Positions 36,069 through 45,198 of a stretch of DNA of 64,000 nucleotides are shown in pieces (within the stretch, counting starts at the first letter, position 1; each line of letters opens with the position of its first letter). The notes beneath the pieces were generated by a model. That model searched no databases, was not told where the DNA came from, and saw only the letters and a list, made by a program, of their open reading frames with translations. A program made the position numbers and the translations under genes. This DNA comes from Deltaproteobacteria bacterium IMCC39524 (GTDB lineage: Bacteria > Desulfobacterota > Desulfuromonadia > Desulfuromonadales > BM103), in the NCBI GenBank assembly GCA_029667085.1, contig JARUHJ010000007.1, positions 80,684-144,683 of the forward strand, given 5' to 3'.

Positions 36069-38447
36069 ATGAGTCGTATTGAACAAGAAAACGCTCAGTC
36101 ATCGGCAAACTGGGTCGACAGCCTCGGCAAATATTTACAGAACAGCAACATGAAGACTGCTCTGCTTGAAGGTCACGAGCGGTTTCTTCTGGTTGCCAAA
36201 GCCCGTTGGCTTTTCCTGGTCTTCGTTGCTGTTTATGGTGCTTGCGCCGGGGTCGGTTACGTCTTCAGCGATTTTGGCTGGTTTCTGACCACTCCGCAGT
36301 TGGTTGGTCTGATGGTTGGAGTGTTACTCATCCTGACTTACAATGCCGTCTTCTTCGTCAATCACAAACAACTGGCCGGACTCCGCTATAGCGGCCACTT
36401 CCAGGTCATGCTCGATTATCTTTGCGTCACCTTGCTTGTCCATTTGAGTGGTGGCGTGGCCAGTTGGTTCTGGCCGGTTTACCTGTTGGTCACCTTTGAA
36501 GCCGCCATCCTGATTGAAAGCCGTGCCCAGGTTTATCTGCTCGGGATGTTTTCTGGCGGTTGCTATTTCTTCATCTTGGCCGGTGCTTATCTCGATATCA
36601 TCCCATACGTTAATATGCCCTTTATTGACACTGGATTACATCACCATGCGTTCTTCCTGGCGCTGATGTGGTTCTGGGTGAGTTTGCTGAACACCATTAC
36701 GACCGTGGTCAGTAACTATCTCATGAATGTTCTGCGCCGTGGTCATGCCCAGGTACAGGCAACCGAAGCGCGGCTCAAGGAATTTCTCGAAGGTGCAAAT
36801 GACCTGATATTCAGTGTGAAACCTGATGGCCAATTTCTCTATGCCAATCGTGCGTGGGAGCGTGTGCTCGGCTATGATCGCGCAAATATTTCCGAGTTGT
36901 CACTCGAGAATGTCATTGATGCCGATATGCGGATCAAGTGCATGGCGGAGGTTGAGAAAGCAACCAGGGGGGAAAAGGTAGAGCCTCTGGAGGGCCGTTT
37001 AAAGACTGAGGCTGGAGGAACCGTCGATGTTGAAGGGACGATTACCTGCAGCTTCCAGAACGATGAGGCCGGTGCCGTCTGGGTGATCTGCCGGGATATC
37101 ACCGCTCGAAAGACAGCCCAGGAGCAACTCCATTTCCTGGCTCATCATGACCAGCTGACGGATTTGCCCAATCGCCTCTTGTTCGCGGACAGGTTGCGTC
37201 AGGCGCAGGCTCGTGCGAAACGTGAAAAACATCAGTGCGGTATTCTTTATCTGGACCTGGACCGTTTTAAAATTATAAATGACACTTTGGGCCATGCTGT
37301 CGGTGATCTCCTATTGCAAGAGGTTGGCAGGCGTTTACGCCGTTGTACCCGCGAGGTTGACACCGTGGCCCGCATCGGTGGTGATGAGTTCTCTATCGTA
37401 CTCGTCCATCTTAACAGTGTGTTAGACGCTGAACAGGTCGCGACTAAGATTCTCAAGGCTCTTGCCAAGCCGGTGCAGGCCGATGAACATGAAATCTTTA
37501 TTACCACCAGTATCGGCATCAGTATCTATCCAAATCATGATGATGAACCTGAAGAGCTTTTGAAGAAAGCTGATGCGGCCATGTACCAGGCGAAAGCCCA
37601 GGGGCGCAACAATTACCAGCTTTATGATCCCGCGATGGATCAGGATGCCGAAAAGCGGATGACGCTTGAGAATGGCATGCGCCGGGCGATTGAACGGGAA
37701 GAATTCCGTATTTTTTACCAACCGAAAATTGATTCGCTCAGCGGTGAGATCACGGCTCTGGAAGCCCTGATTCGTTGGGAGCATCCCGAGCTTGGTTTGC
37801 TTTCACCAGCAGAGTTTATTGCCCTTGCTGAGGAGACCGGCCTGATTGTTCCGATCGGCGAATGGGTTATGAGGCGAGCCTGCCAAGACAACCGGCGGTG
37901 GCAGGAAGAGGGACTGCCAAAAGTGCGCGTCGCAGTTAATTTGAGTGGTTACCAACTGCAGGCAAAGAACTTTGTCACCGCGGTAGCGACGGTTCTCGAA
38001 GAGACAGGGCTTGCGGGGGAGTGTCTCGAGTTCGAAGTCACCGAGACGGTAATTATGCAGAACCCGGATTTTGTTGTGGGTATTTTGGTACAGGTCCGTG
38101 ATATGGGGATCCATATCTCAATCGATGATTTCGGCACAGGTTATTCCTCCCTTGCCCATCTCAAGCGCTTCTCGGTGAATACCCTGAAGATTGATCGTAC
38201 CTTTGTGCGGGATATCGAAAAGAATTCAACCGATGCGGCCATAACCAGCGCGATCATCTCTATGGGCAGCAGCCTTGATCTCAAGGTTATTGCAGAAGGG
38301 GTTGAAACAGAAGGGCAGTTTGACATGCTCAAGGAAAAGCATTGTGATGAGATGCAGGGCTATTTATTCAGTAAGCCTGTGCCAGTGGAAAATGTGGCAG
38401 ATCTTTTGCGTGACGGCTTGACGAAAAGAAAGCATAGCGGGAAATAG
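36069..38447 (+). CDS. Membrane PAS-GGDEF-EAL protein (c-di-GMP turnover)
   Basis: 792 residues. About five or six membrane segments lie between residues 45 and 220 (a MASE-like sensory region). A PAS domain (about 225-345) contains ANDLIFSVKPDGQFLYANRAWERVLGY. The cyclase domain has GGDEF intact at 437-441 (ARIGGDEFSIVL). The EAL domain (about 535-780) has E-A-L near 564 (ALEALIRWEHP), DFGTGYSSL and KIDRTFV. Both activities look competent, so direction probably depends on the sensory input. Monocistronic, ending at a terminator. Confidence 0.93.
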   Translation: MSRIEQENAQSSANWVDSLGKYLQNSNMKTALLEGHERFLLVAKARWLFLVFVAVYGACAGVGYVFSDFGWFLTTPQLVGLMVGVLLILTYNAVFFVNHKQLAGLRYSGHFQVMLDYLCVTLLVHLSGGVASWFWPVYLLVTFEAAILIESRAQVYLLGMFSGGCYFFILAGAYLDIIPYVNMPFIDTGLHHHAFFLALMWFWVSLLNTITTVVSNYLMNVLRRGHAQVQATEARLKEFLEGANDLIFSVKPDGQFLYANRAWERVLGYDRANISELSLENVIDADMRIKCMAEVEKATRGEKVEPLEGRLKTEAGGTVDVEGTITCSFQNDEAGAVWVICRDITARKTAQEQLHFLAHHDQLTDLPNRLLFADRLRQAQARAKREKHQCGILYLDLDRFKIINDTLGHAVGDLLLQEVGRRLRRCTREVDTVARIGGDEFSIVLVHLNSVLDAEQVATKILKALAKPVQADEHEIFITTSIGISIYPNHDDEPEELLKKADAAMYQAKAQGRNNYQLYDPAMDQDAEKRMTLENGMRRAIEREEFRIFYQPKIDSLSGEITALEALIRWEHPELGLLSPAEFIALAEETGLIVPIGEWVMRRACQDNRRWQEEGLPKVRVAVNLSGYQLQAKNFVTAVATVLEETGLAGECLEFEVTETVIMQNPDFVVGILVQVRDMGIHISIDDFGTGYSSLAHLKRFSVNTLKIDRTFVRDIEKNSTDAAITSAIISMGSSLDLKVIAEGVETEGQFDMLKEKHCDEMQGYLFSKPVPVENVADLLRDGLTKRKHSGK

Positions 38448-38510
38448 CCTGATGGCTCGGCTGTTGTGTTATTGCGGGAAGCCGTGAGAGAAGAGAAGTG
38501 AAAAATAAAA

Positions 38511-38537
38511 GGCCGGAGGCTACATAAGCCTCCGGCC
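38511..38537. terminator. Bidirectional terminator
   Basis: Perfect ten-base arms GGCCGGAGGC (38511-38520) and GCCTCCGGCC (38528-38537) with A-run before and T-run after, between converging GGDEF-EAL and ferritin-like genes. Confidence 0.92.
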
Positions 38538-38563
38538 TTTATTGTGTTGTCAAGATGGTGTTG

Positions 38564-39061
38564 CTATTCGCGCACAAAAGTGTCCATGTCTGTTTCGTGG
38601 ACCATGCCCATGAGGCGCGCATACTCAGACTCAATGATCTGGTAATGGTGGTCGGTCGAGGTCGCATTCTGCTCGAAAACCGCGCGGATCTCAGGATTGT
38701 CGATTTTCTCAGCCAGAGCACGCAGATGCTCGGCCAGGGCTTTCTCTTTTGCCATAGCCAGTTCCATTGCTTTGCGCTCGTTGAAGTCAGCGGCTTTGAC
38801 TTCGTTCAGCTCGTTCATCCACTCGGAGTCCTGATCGGCGCCTGAGTCCAGAAATGCTTTGAAATCAGCGATATCATCGCCGGGATAGACGTTATAAAAC
38901 CATTCGGCATGCTCGCTTTCTTCGCGTGCCAGGAGTTCAAATACTTTCTTGGCTTCGGCATTCTTCATCATCTCGGCACCACGCTTGTAAAAATCCATGG
39001 CATTTTTTTCTGTCTGCATGGCACGGCGAACAGCGTCCTTCAAATCGATGTTATCAAACAT
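38564..39061 (-). CDS. Rubrerythrin-like ferritin-family diiron protein, second copy
   Basis: 165 residues, same architecture as the protein at 1521-1985: E18 in helix 1, E48-x-x-H51 (EESEH) in helix 2, the NERKAMELAMAKEKAL segment in helix 3, and TSTDHHYQIIESEY in the last helix. It lacks a rubredoxin domain and has a slightly longer C-terminal tail. Next to ferritin, it probably takes part in peroxide removal or iron handling. It is about 170 bases downstream of the ferritin gene, separated by a terminator, so it is likely expressed on its own. Confidence 0.85.
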   Translation of the reverse strand: MFDNIDLKDAVRRAMQTEKNAMDFYKRGAEMMKNAEAKKVFELLAREESEHAEWFYNVYPGDDIADFKAFLDSGADQDSEWMNELNEVKAADFNERKAMELAMAKEKALAEHLRALAEKIDNPEIRAVFEQNATSTDHHYQIIESEYARLMGMVHETDMDTFVRE

Positions 39062-39166
39062 GTAAATCCTCCTGAGTTAATGGTGTATACGTTTCAAAGA
39101 CGGGGAATATTAGCAGAAATTACAAACTTGCCAAATGAAAAATTACTTTTTCAGGTCAGTTTAAAA

Positions 39167-39198
39167 AGAAAAGGCGGATTAAGGTATCCGCCTTTTCT
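39167..39198 (-). terminator. Terminator of the ferritin gene
   Basis: Arms around AAGGCGGAT (39171-39179) and ATCCGCCTT (39186-39194) with A-run and T-run flanks. It lies 30 bases beyond the ferritin stop. Confidence 0.88.
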
Positions 39199-39229
39199 TT
39201 TTTGTCGCTTCTTATAAGCCTTGTGATGA

Positions 39230-39742
39230 TTACGCTTCCGCTGCAGGTGGAACGAACACTCGTTGCCCAAGTTCTTCGTCAAGGCGCAGCAGGCCGTTGC
39301 CGTCGTCGCCGATGCGTTGCAACTTTTTCACGATCAAACCGAAGCTGGCTTCTTCTTCGACTTGTTCTGTGACAAACCACTGCAGGAATATCTGGGCCGC
39401 GTGATTATTGTCGCCACGGGCAAGATCCATCAGTTTGTTGATGCTGTCGGTCACAAAGTTTTCGTGTTTGAGAGAATATTCGAAGCAATCAAGGGGTGAT
39501 TTATAGTCGTTCTGTGGAGCATCGAATCCGCGCATGTCTGAGCGGCCGCCGGCTTCACATATGAAATTGAAGAATTTTTCGCCGTGGGTGAGCTCCTCGA
39601 GAGCTTGGACTCTCATCCATGATGCGATACCAGGCAGGTCTTCTGCTTCGAAGTATCCGGCCATGGCCAGATAGAGATAACCAGAAAAAAACTCATTTTT
39701 CATCTGCTCGTTCATTGCGTCGAGCAAGTCTTTGCTGAACAT
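39230..39742 (-). CDS. ftnA: Bacterial non-heme ferritin
   Basis: 170 residues, the size of FtnA. Ferroxidase ligands are visible: E17 in MKNEFFSGYLYLAMA, E50-x-x-H53 in EELTHGEKFF, and the EQVEEEA segment near 128. GFDAPQNDYKSPLDCFEYSL and NHAAQIFLQWFVTEQ are typical ferritin segments. It should form a 24-mer iron store in the cytoplasm. The ribosome site GGAGG lies close to the ATG. Confidence 0.93.
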   Translation of the reverse strand: MFSKDLLDAMNEQMKNEFFSGYLYLAMAGYFEAEDLPGIASWMRVQALEELTHGEKFFNFICEAGGRSDMRGFDAPQNDYKSPLDCFEYSLKHENFVTDSINKLMDLARGDNNHAAQIFLQWFVTEQVEEEASFGLIVKKLQRIGDDGNGLLRLDEELGQRVFVPPAAEA

Positions 39743-39841
39743 TGGTGGAAGCCTCCTTCAAGATTAAGCGCTGATAGGGTTTGTAGTGTCTTACCTTTGA
39801 ATTTATACCTTAGTGAACGAGTTTGCGCAATGCAGTGCAAT

Positions 39842-39873
39842 AAAAAAAGCGGGGCTTTTCAGCCCCGCTTTTT
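39842..39873. terminator. Terminator after the exported unknown protein gene
   Basis: Arms GCGGGGCT (39849-39856) and AGCCCCGC (39861-39868), seven A before and five T after. Confidence 0.9.
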
Positions 39874-39894
39874 ATGTTTGTCTCTTTTTTGAAA

Positions 39895-40356
39895 TCAGCG
39901 TACGCCGTCTTCAAAAATAATTTTCTGCAGCCCGTCGATCGCTGCATTGGCTTGCAAGCTTTCTCCCGTGAAAGGATTGCGGTAGGTGTAAGTGATGTAA
40001 CTGCAATTACAGTCCGCAGGCATGAAGGCATCGTGCAGAACGAATTTTTTGCCATCGTTGCGGCGCGTTAGACCCATGATGCCGGTCTTGATGTCGTTAC
40101 CGATGATGCTGTAATCAACCTTAGGTGCTTCAAAAAAGGTGATTTCGGTGACGGTGTCTACGGGCACGCTAATCGCTGAGCCGTTCCACCATCCTTTGAC
40201 AATATCTCGATCCATGATGCTGTCAAAAACGATTTCCTTGTTGTCGAGGGTAACCAGACGGCCGGGGCGGCCCTGGTCGGCACTGGCGAATGTTGCCAGG
40301 CACAAGATAGTCAATAGGGGGATTGCTATCAAGCGCATGCATATGCGAACTCCCAT
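39895..40356 (-). CDS. Exported protein of unknown function
   Basis: 153 residues at most; a second ATG seven codons in (MRLIAIPLLTIL) gives a cleaner signal peptide, cleaved after about FASA. The mature part is strand-rich and includes LVTLDNKEIVFDSIM and a CNCSYITYTYRNPFTGE segment with a cysteine pair. I do not recognise the family. It has its own terminator and stands apart from the ferritin gene, so no functional context is offered. Confidence 0.65.
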   Translation of the reverse strand: MGVRICMRLIAIPLLTILCLATFASADQGRPGRLVTLDNKEIVFDSIMDRDIVKGWWNGSAISVPVDTVTEITFFEAPKVDYSIIGNDIKTGIMGLTRRNDGKKFVLHDAFMPADCNCSYITYTYRNPFTGESLQANAAIDGLQKIIFEDGVR

Positions 40357-40765
40357 TTCACGGCACTCCTTTTAGACAAAAGATTGTAATTAAAACTGAA
40401 CCAAGCGGTATTTATACATGACTTTGATTCGAGGCGCGTCTCCTCGAATGATCTTTGTTGTAGTCCGGGCGCCTCGAGGGCTTTGCCGCTGTGGGAATCC
40501 TCGGCAATATATGGCTTGCTGAAGTTGACGACAAGCACCCCTCTTAGAAAATAGTGAAGCATCAAATCCCATTGACAGCATATTGGATATCAGCTTTCAT
40601 AAAAAAAATCAACGCTTTTTCCCAGTTAACTTGGCATACTAGGCCCAAATCTCAGTGGCTTATGGGGGCTATAGAAAGTTGGGTGATTCTGTGGCTATGT
40701 GGTAGGATGTGCGGCGTAAAAGCAGATAATTAAGAAGTCAGAATGTTGAAAATGAGACGTAAATA
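40357..40765. other. Intergenic region, hairpin only
   Basis: 409 bases between diverging genes. The only structure seen is a perfect 8-bp hairpin ATTCGAGG (40427-40434) / CCTCGAAT (40442-40449) with a related GCGCCTCGAGGGC sequence 30 bases on. Two small minus-strand frames (40329-40565, 40390-40581) show no ribosome site or protein-like composition. Confidence 0.4.
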
Positions 40766-41392
40766 ATGATTGTGCATAGTGTTGATTTTATAACCAGTGC
40801 TCCCGCATTGGCGAGTTGTCCCCCCCCAGAATGGCCGGAAATCGCATTTGCCGGACGTAGTAACGTTGGTAAAAGTAGCCTGATCAACTGTTTGCTGAAT
40901 CGCAAAGGGTTGGTTCGTACCTCGTCGACTCCGGGGCGGACGCAATTGCTTAACTATTTTGCGATTAATGACCAGCTGTATTTTGTCGACCTGCCAGGCT
41001 ATGGTTTTGCCCGGGCTCCCCGCTCGGTACGCGAAAAGTGGCAGCCGATGGTGCATGGCTACCTTAAGGGGCGTGCCACCCTTAAGGCTGTCGTCTGGCT
41101 TCTCGACGTTCGCCGTGAACCGAGCAAGGAAGATTTGCAATTTCTCGATTGGCTGGAGGAGAGTGCGATCCCCACCATTCCTGTCGTGACAAAGATAGAC
41201 AAGGTCAGTCGTAATGAACTGGGGCGTTGTCTGGCAAAGATTTCAAGCAGCACCGGACTTCCGGTTGAGCTCTTTACTCCTTTTTCGGTGTTAAGCCGAA
41301 AGGGGCACGCGGAGCTGTGGGAGTTGATCTCCATGGCTCTAGAGCCCGATGAAATCCCTGATGTTACAAATGACGATTCCGTGAACGACTGA
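40766..41392 (+). CDS. engB: Ribosome-assembly GTPase EngB/YsxC
   Basis: 208 residues. Opening VDFITSAPALASCPPP and G1 GRSNVGKSSL (30-39) are diagnostic for EngB; SSTPGRTQLLNYF (G2 region), DLPGYGFA (G3) and TKIDKV (G4, near 141) follow. It acts in large-subunit ribosome maturation. The histidine phosphatase gene follows after 20 bases and is likely co-transcribed. Confidence 0.93.
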   Translation: MIVHSVDFITSAPALASCPPPEWPEIAFAGRSNVGKSSLINCLLNRKGLVRTSSTPGRTQLLNYFAINDQLYFVDLPGYGFARAPRSVREKWQPMVHGYLKGRATLKAVVWLLDVRREPSKEDLQFLDWLEESAIPTIPVVTKIDKVSRNELGRCLAKISSSTGLPVELFTPFSVLSRKGHAELWELISMALEPDEIPDVTNDDSVND

Positions 41393-41412
41393 ATGTTTAT
41401 AGAGGAATTATA

Positions 41413-42030
41413 ATGCAACGAACACGGCTCTTTCTGGTGCGTCATGGCCAGGTTGAAGGACATGAAGAGAAACGTTATAACGGCCAGGTTAATGTGCCGC
41501 TTACTCCGTTGGGTCGGCAACAGTCCGCTCGCGTTCGAGATCATATGACCAGCAATCCTGTTGACGCAGTTTACAGCAGCGACCTGGATCGCAGTTGCTA
41601 CTGTGCGGAACTTATCGCTGAAGCACACAATCTGCAGCCTGTCACTGATGCTGCGTTACGGGAATTGCATGTCGGCGACTGGGAAGGCCGGACCTGGGCT
41701 GAACTTCACGAGGCCTACCCTGATGATTGGCAGGCAAGGCTTAAAGACCTGGTGAACTTCCAGGTGCCGGGAGGCGAAAGTCTGCAGGATGCAGCGAATC
41801 GTATTCGTCCCACCCTTAGGAAGATCCTTAAAGAGCACGTGGGTGGTCACATCGCACTGGTCGCTCATGGAGGGGTTAATCGGATTATCTTGCTCGATGC
41901 CATTGGTGCGCCCCTGCAGCAGGCTTTTTCTATTGAGCAGGATTTTGGCTGCCTGAATATTATTGACTACTTTGAAGGCGGCAATTCGGTTGTGAAACTC
42001 CTCAATGGGGTCTCTCATCAGGACGGCTGA
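41413..42030 (+). CDS. Histidine phosphatase, possibly alpha-ribazole-phosphatase (CobC-like)
   Basis: 205 residues of the phosphoglycerate-mutase-like superfamily. The catalytic RHG is in LFLVRHGQVEGHEEKRYNG near the N-terminus, the second arginine is in SSDLDRSCYCAELIAEA, the Glu is in ELHVGDWEGRTWAEL, and the C-terminal His is in VAHGGVNRIIL. It could be CobC, which dephosphorylates alpha-ribazole-5'-phosphate in cobalamin assembly, because cbiET follows. The family covers many phosphatases and the 129-base gap weakens the link, so the substrate is left open. Confidence 0.75.
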   Translation: MQRTRLFLVRHGQVEGHEEKRYNGQVNVPLTPLGRQQSARVRDHMTSNPVDAVYSSDLDRSCYCAELIAEAHNLQPVTDAALRELHVGDWEGRTWAELHEAYPDDWQARLKDLVNFQVPGGESLQDAANRIRPTLRKILKEHVGGHIALVAHGGVNRIILLDAIGAPLQQAFSIEQDFGCLNIIDYFEGGNSVVKLLNGVSHQDG

Positions 42031-42159
42031 AGCAGCGTCTAGCAGCCAGTTCATGGTTAGTCCGACAGGTTGCTAAGGCTTGACGACGAAAGAGGCAAAC
42101 AGATAAAGTTGGCGCTTCTTGATCAGACGGATCAGAAGCTTTAAGGAGGATGTCGGCAG

Positions 42160-43371
42160 ATGAAAACTATTTATGTCATCGGTGCTGGAATTGAAGGCCA
42201 GGAAGGTTTCAGCCGCAGGGCTTTGGAGCTGGTCGCTCAGGCGGAGTTGCTGATCGGTGGCCCTCGGCAGCTGGCGCTGTTTCCTGACTTCTCCGGTAAA
42301 ACCATGGCGACCGGAGATAATCTGGCGCCGGTGGTTGAGTGCCTGGAAAAGTGCACAGGGTCAGCTGTTGTGCTGGCCTCCGGAGACCCTCTTTTCTTCG
42401 GTATCGGTCGTTACCTGCTGCGCAACCTTCCTGATGCCGATTTAGAGTTCGTGCCGAATGTCAGCTCGGCCCAGTACGCTTTTGCCAAGATTCGCGAGCC
42501 CTGGGACGATGCCGTGTTTGTGTCAACTCAAGGGCGGGGACTGAAGGGGGCTGTCGATCAGATTGTGGCTCATGACAAAGTGGCCCTTCTCACCGACAAT
42601 GTGAATACCCCCAAGGTGATTGCAAAAGAGCTGATTGAAAGAGGCCGGGACGGTTACACGGCTTATCTCTGTGAAAATTTGGGGACGGCTGAAGAGACGA
42701 TCACGCACACCGAGCTCAAGGGTTTACTCAAAAGACCGGCCGCCGCGTTGAATGTTCTGATCCTGATCAAAGAATATGAGGCCGGCGGTGACGGCATCGG
42801 TCCTTGCATGGGTATTCCGGACGAGGATTTTGCTACGGTCAAGAAACTGATCACCCATGAAGAGGTGAGGGCTGTGAGCCTGGCCAAGTTACGTTTGCGT
42901 CAGGATATGACTCTTTGGGATGTCGGCGCCGGTTCCGGTTCCGTCAGTATTGAGGCCGATCATCTTATGCCGAACGGTCGAGTCTTTGCGATAGAACGCA
43001 ATCCTCAGTGTCTGACCTTCTTCAAGGAAAATCTGAAAAAATTCAACTCGCGCAATATCACTCTGGTTGCCGGCGATGCGCCTGCCTGTCTGGATGATCT
43101 GCCTGATCCGGACCGGGTCTTCATCGGTGGCTCCGGAGGTCATCTCTGGAAAATTCTTGATGCGGCGGACGGTCGTCTGCCGATCGGGGGGCGTGTGGTT
43201 CTCAATGCTGTTACTTTAGATACTTTGAATGCCGCAACCGAGTTTTTTGAGAACGCTGGCTACGAGCTGGAAGTGACGACGGTTAATATTTCACGGACAC
43301 GTCCTTTGACGGATTATAAAATGTTCGAGGCTTACAACCCGGTTTTTGTGTTGGCGGCTGTAAAAACCTAA
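42160..43371 (+). CDS. cbiET: Precorrin-6Y methyltransferase/decarboxylase, CbiE-CbiT fusion
   Basis: 403 residues. The N-terminal CbiE tetrapyrrole methylase (about 1-205) has GAGIEGQEGFSRRALELV and ASGDPLFFGIGRYLL. The C-terminal CbiT (about 230-403) has an S-adenosylmethionine site WDVGAGSGSVSIEAD near 253 and GGSGGHLWKIL near 323. The fused enzyme methylates C5 and C15 and decarboxylates the ring-C acetate in corrin synthesis. No other cobalamin gene is nearby. AAGGAGGA is a strong ribosome site. Confidence 0.93.
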   Translation: MKTIYVIGAGIEGQEGFSRRALELVAQAELLIGGPRQLALFPDFSGKTMATGDNLAPVVECLEKCTGSAVVLASGDPLFFGIGRYLLRNLPDADLEFVPNVSSAQYAFAKIREPWDDAVFVSTQGRGLKGAVDQIVAHDKVALLTDNVNTPKVIAKELIERGRDGYTAYLCENLGTAEETITHTELKGLLKRPAAALNVLILIKEYEAGGDGIGPCMGIPDEDFATVKKLITHEEVRAVSLAKLRLRQDMTLWDVGAGSGSVSIEADHLMPNGRVFAIERNPQCLTFFKENLKKFNSRNITLVAGDAPACLDDLPDPDRVFIGGSGGHLWKILDAADGRLPIGGRVVLNAVTLDTLNAATEFFENAGYELEVTTVNISRTRPLTDYKMFEAYNPVFVLAAVKT

Positions 43372-43400
43372 TTTTTTTGTTTTTGACTTTGCTCTTTGAT

Positions 43401-43429
43401 ATGGGGACACACAAATTGTGAGTCCCCAT
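43401..43429. repeat. Hairpin after cbiET
   Basis: ATGGGGAC (43401-43408) and GTCCCCAT (43422-43429), perfect 8-bp arms with a 13-base loop and no T-run. It could be a weak terminator or part of the adjoining repeat. Confidence 0.5.
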
Positions 43430-43433
43430 TCGC

Positions 43434-43554
43434 TTATCTATTACTTTGCGCTCTCTGCGTCTCAAGAGAGCAAAGCGAACGGGCGTGAGTCAGGTCGATT
43501 GCTTTTCCTGTTTCACGTTCTCCGATGCTTTACTGGAGCGAAATAGATAACCAG
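43434..43554. repeat. Repeat with GGTTATCTACTTCACTC termini, copy 2
   Basis: The right end CTGGAGCGAAATAGATAACC (43533-43552) closely matches the ends at 31444 and 46456. The left end (TTATCTATT, 43434) is degraded. The interior carries CTTTGCGCTCTCTGCGTCTC / GAGAGCAAAG arms and the shared module GCGAACGGGCG. It ends six bases before the stop codon of the GAPDH gene. Confidence 0.65.
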
Positions 43555-43559
43555 GAAAG

Positions 43560-45005
43560 TTAAAAAGGCAAAACAGGCAATTCCAACCCCGCCAAATTCT
43601 GCGTCAAACGCACCACCTGACTGCTGTAACCAAATTCATTGTCATACCAGACATACAGAACAATCCGGTCTTCCGAAACGATCGTCGAGATCGAGTCAAC
43701 GATCCCGGCATATATAGAACCAACAAAGTCACTGGAAACGGCTTCTGGAGAATTGGTGTAATCAATCTGGTTCTGCAGCGGTGAGTCGAGAGAGACGTCA
43801 CGCAAATATCTGTTGAGCTCTTCGCGGCTGACTTTCTTCTTCAGGGTGAGGTTGAGAATTGCCAGAGAAACGTTTGGAGTTGGCACCCTGATGGCGTTGC
43901 CGGTCAGTCTTCCTGTTAACTCGGGCAGGGCCTTGGCGATAGCGCTCGCAGCACCGGTCTCAGTGATAACCATATTGAGTGGCGCGCTGCGTCCGCGGCG
44001 GTGATTGTTGTGGTAATTGTCAATCAGGTTCTGGTCGTTGGTGTAGGAGTGGCAGGTTTCGACATGGCCGTTGACAACCCCGTAGCGGTCGTTGACAGCT
44101 TTCAGAACCGGAACGATCGCGTTGGTGGTGCAGCTGGCTGCCGAGAAGATGTTTTCCTCAGCGGTCAGCAGCTCGTTGTTCACACCGAAAACCACGTTGG
44201 GAAGATCGCCCTTGCCCGGGGCGGTTAAAATGACCTTGCTGATGCCCTTGGCTTGCAGATGACGGCCAAGACCTTCGCGGTCACGCCACTTGCCTGTGTT
44301 GTCAATCAATATGGCGTCCTGGATGCCGTACTCTGTGTAGTCGATCTGGTCAGGGGCGTCCGCATAAATGAGACGGATCATGTTGCCGTTGGCGATGATC
44401 GCATTCTCTTCTTCGTCGATGGTGATGGCACCATTGAATTGGCCATGCACCGAATCACGGCGCAGCAGGCTGGCCCGTTTCATCAGGTCGTCATCGTCGC
44501 CTTTGCGGACAACTGCCGCGCGCAGGCGTAGCTTGTCGCCCCCGCCGGCTTTGTCGACAAGGATCCTGGCCAGCAGCCGGCCGATGCGACCGAAACCGTA
44601 AAGGACCACATCACGGGGTTCGCTGAGCAAAGATGTTTGCCCGGTGTTGACTTTGGAGAGCTCCTGGCGGACGAAGATCGATACGTCTTGCCCAGGCTCT
44701 TGTGCTTGCAGGCGAACGGTCAGTTTGCCGATGTCAATTCTTGAGGGGGCCAGGTCAAGGTTTTCCATGGCCAGTAAAACCGGGAAAGTGTCGCGCACTG
44801 AGAGCTCATTTTCGAGAATCTGTCGGGCGAAACGATGGGCTTTGAGTATGTCCACCATGGAACCGTGCACCAGGCTGCGGCCGTAGACTGTGATGACAAT
44901 GCCATGATCCCGGTAGAGCCGGCCGATAATCGGGAGCATCGCTTCAGCAAGCTCCTCACGTTCTTTCCAGTCTGAAAAATATTTCTCGTGTTTTCGTAAA
45001 TCCAT
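43560..45005 (-). CDS. Glyceraldehyde-3-phosphate dehydrogenase, N-terminally extended type
   Basis: 481 residues from ATG 45005, chosen because GGGGAAGGAAG sits just upstream; ATG 45032 is possible. About 125 extra residues precede the Rossmann opening VVLYGFGRIGRLLARIL. The catalytic cysteine is in ASCTTN near 303, HSYTNDQNLID follows, and WYDNEFGYS closes the protein. This long form is a distinct GAPDH subgroup, different from the 335-residue glycolytic enzyme. The role of the extension is unknown. It diverges from the aldolase gene, which fits a joint triose-phosphate function. Confidence 0.87.
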   Translation of the reverse strand: MDLRKHEKYFSDWKEREELAEAMLPIIGRLYRDHGIVITVYGRSLVHGSMVDILKAHRFARQILENELSVRDTFPVLLAMENLDLAPSRIDIGKLTVRLQAQEPGQDVSIFVRQELSKVNTGQTSLLSEPRDVVLYGFGRIGRLLARILVDKAGGGDKLRLRAAVVRKGDDDDLMKRASLLRRDSVHGQFNGAITIDEEENAIIANGNMIRLIYADAPDQIDYTEYGIQDAILIDNTGKWRDREGLGRHLQAKGISKVILTAPGKGDLPNVVFGVNNELLTAEENIFSAASCTTNAIVPVLKAVNDRYGVVNGHVETCHSYTNDQNLIDNYHNNHRRGRSAPLNMVITETGAASAIAKALPELTGRLTGNAIRVPTPNVSLAILNLTLKKKVSREELNRYLRDVSLDSPLQNQIDYTNSPEAVSSDFVGSIYAGIVDSISTIVSEDRIVLYVWYDNEFGYSSQVVRLTQNLAGLELPVLPF

Positions 45006-45198
45006 TGTTCTTCCTTCCCCGTTCTGCTTCATGTTTTGATTGTTGAAGAGCCATCTTAATCCTAGAACAGGGACGTATTATATGCAACGTCTAGCGGAGG
45101 AATTATCAGAGTTTGCTCTGGACTTGTTTTGGATAACTTGGTATTAAGGTTTGTTTATAAAAACGATTTCTGAAACATCCACAGGGAGGGCTTTACTG

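Noticed and set aside
35894..36082. 62-codon frame just before the GGDEF-EAL gene
   Set aside because: No ribosome site, AT-driven composition, overlaps the real start at 36069.
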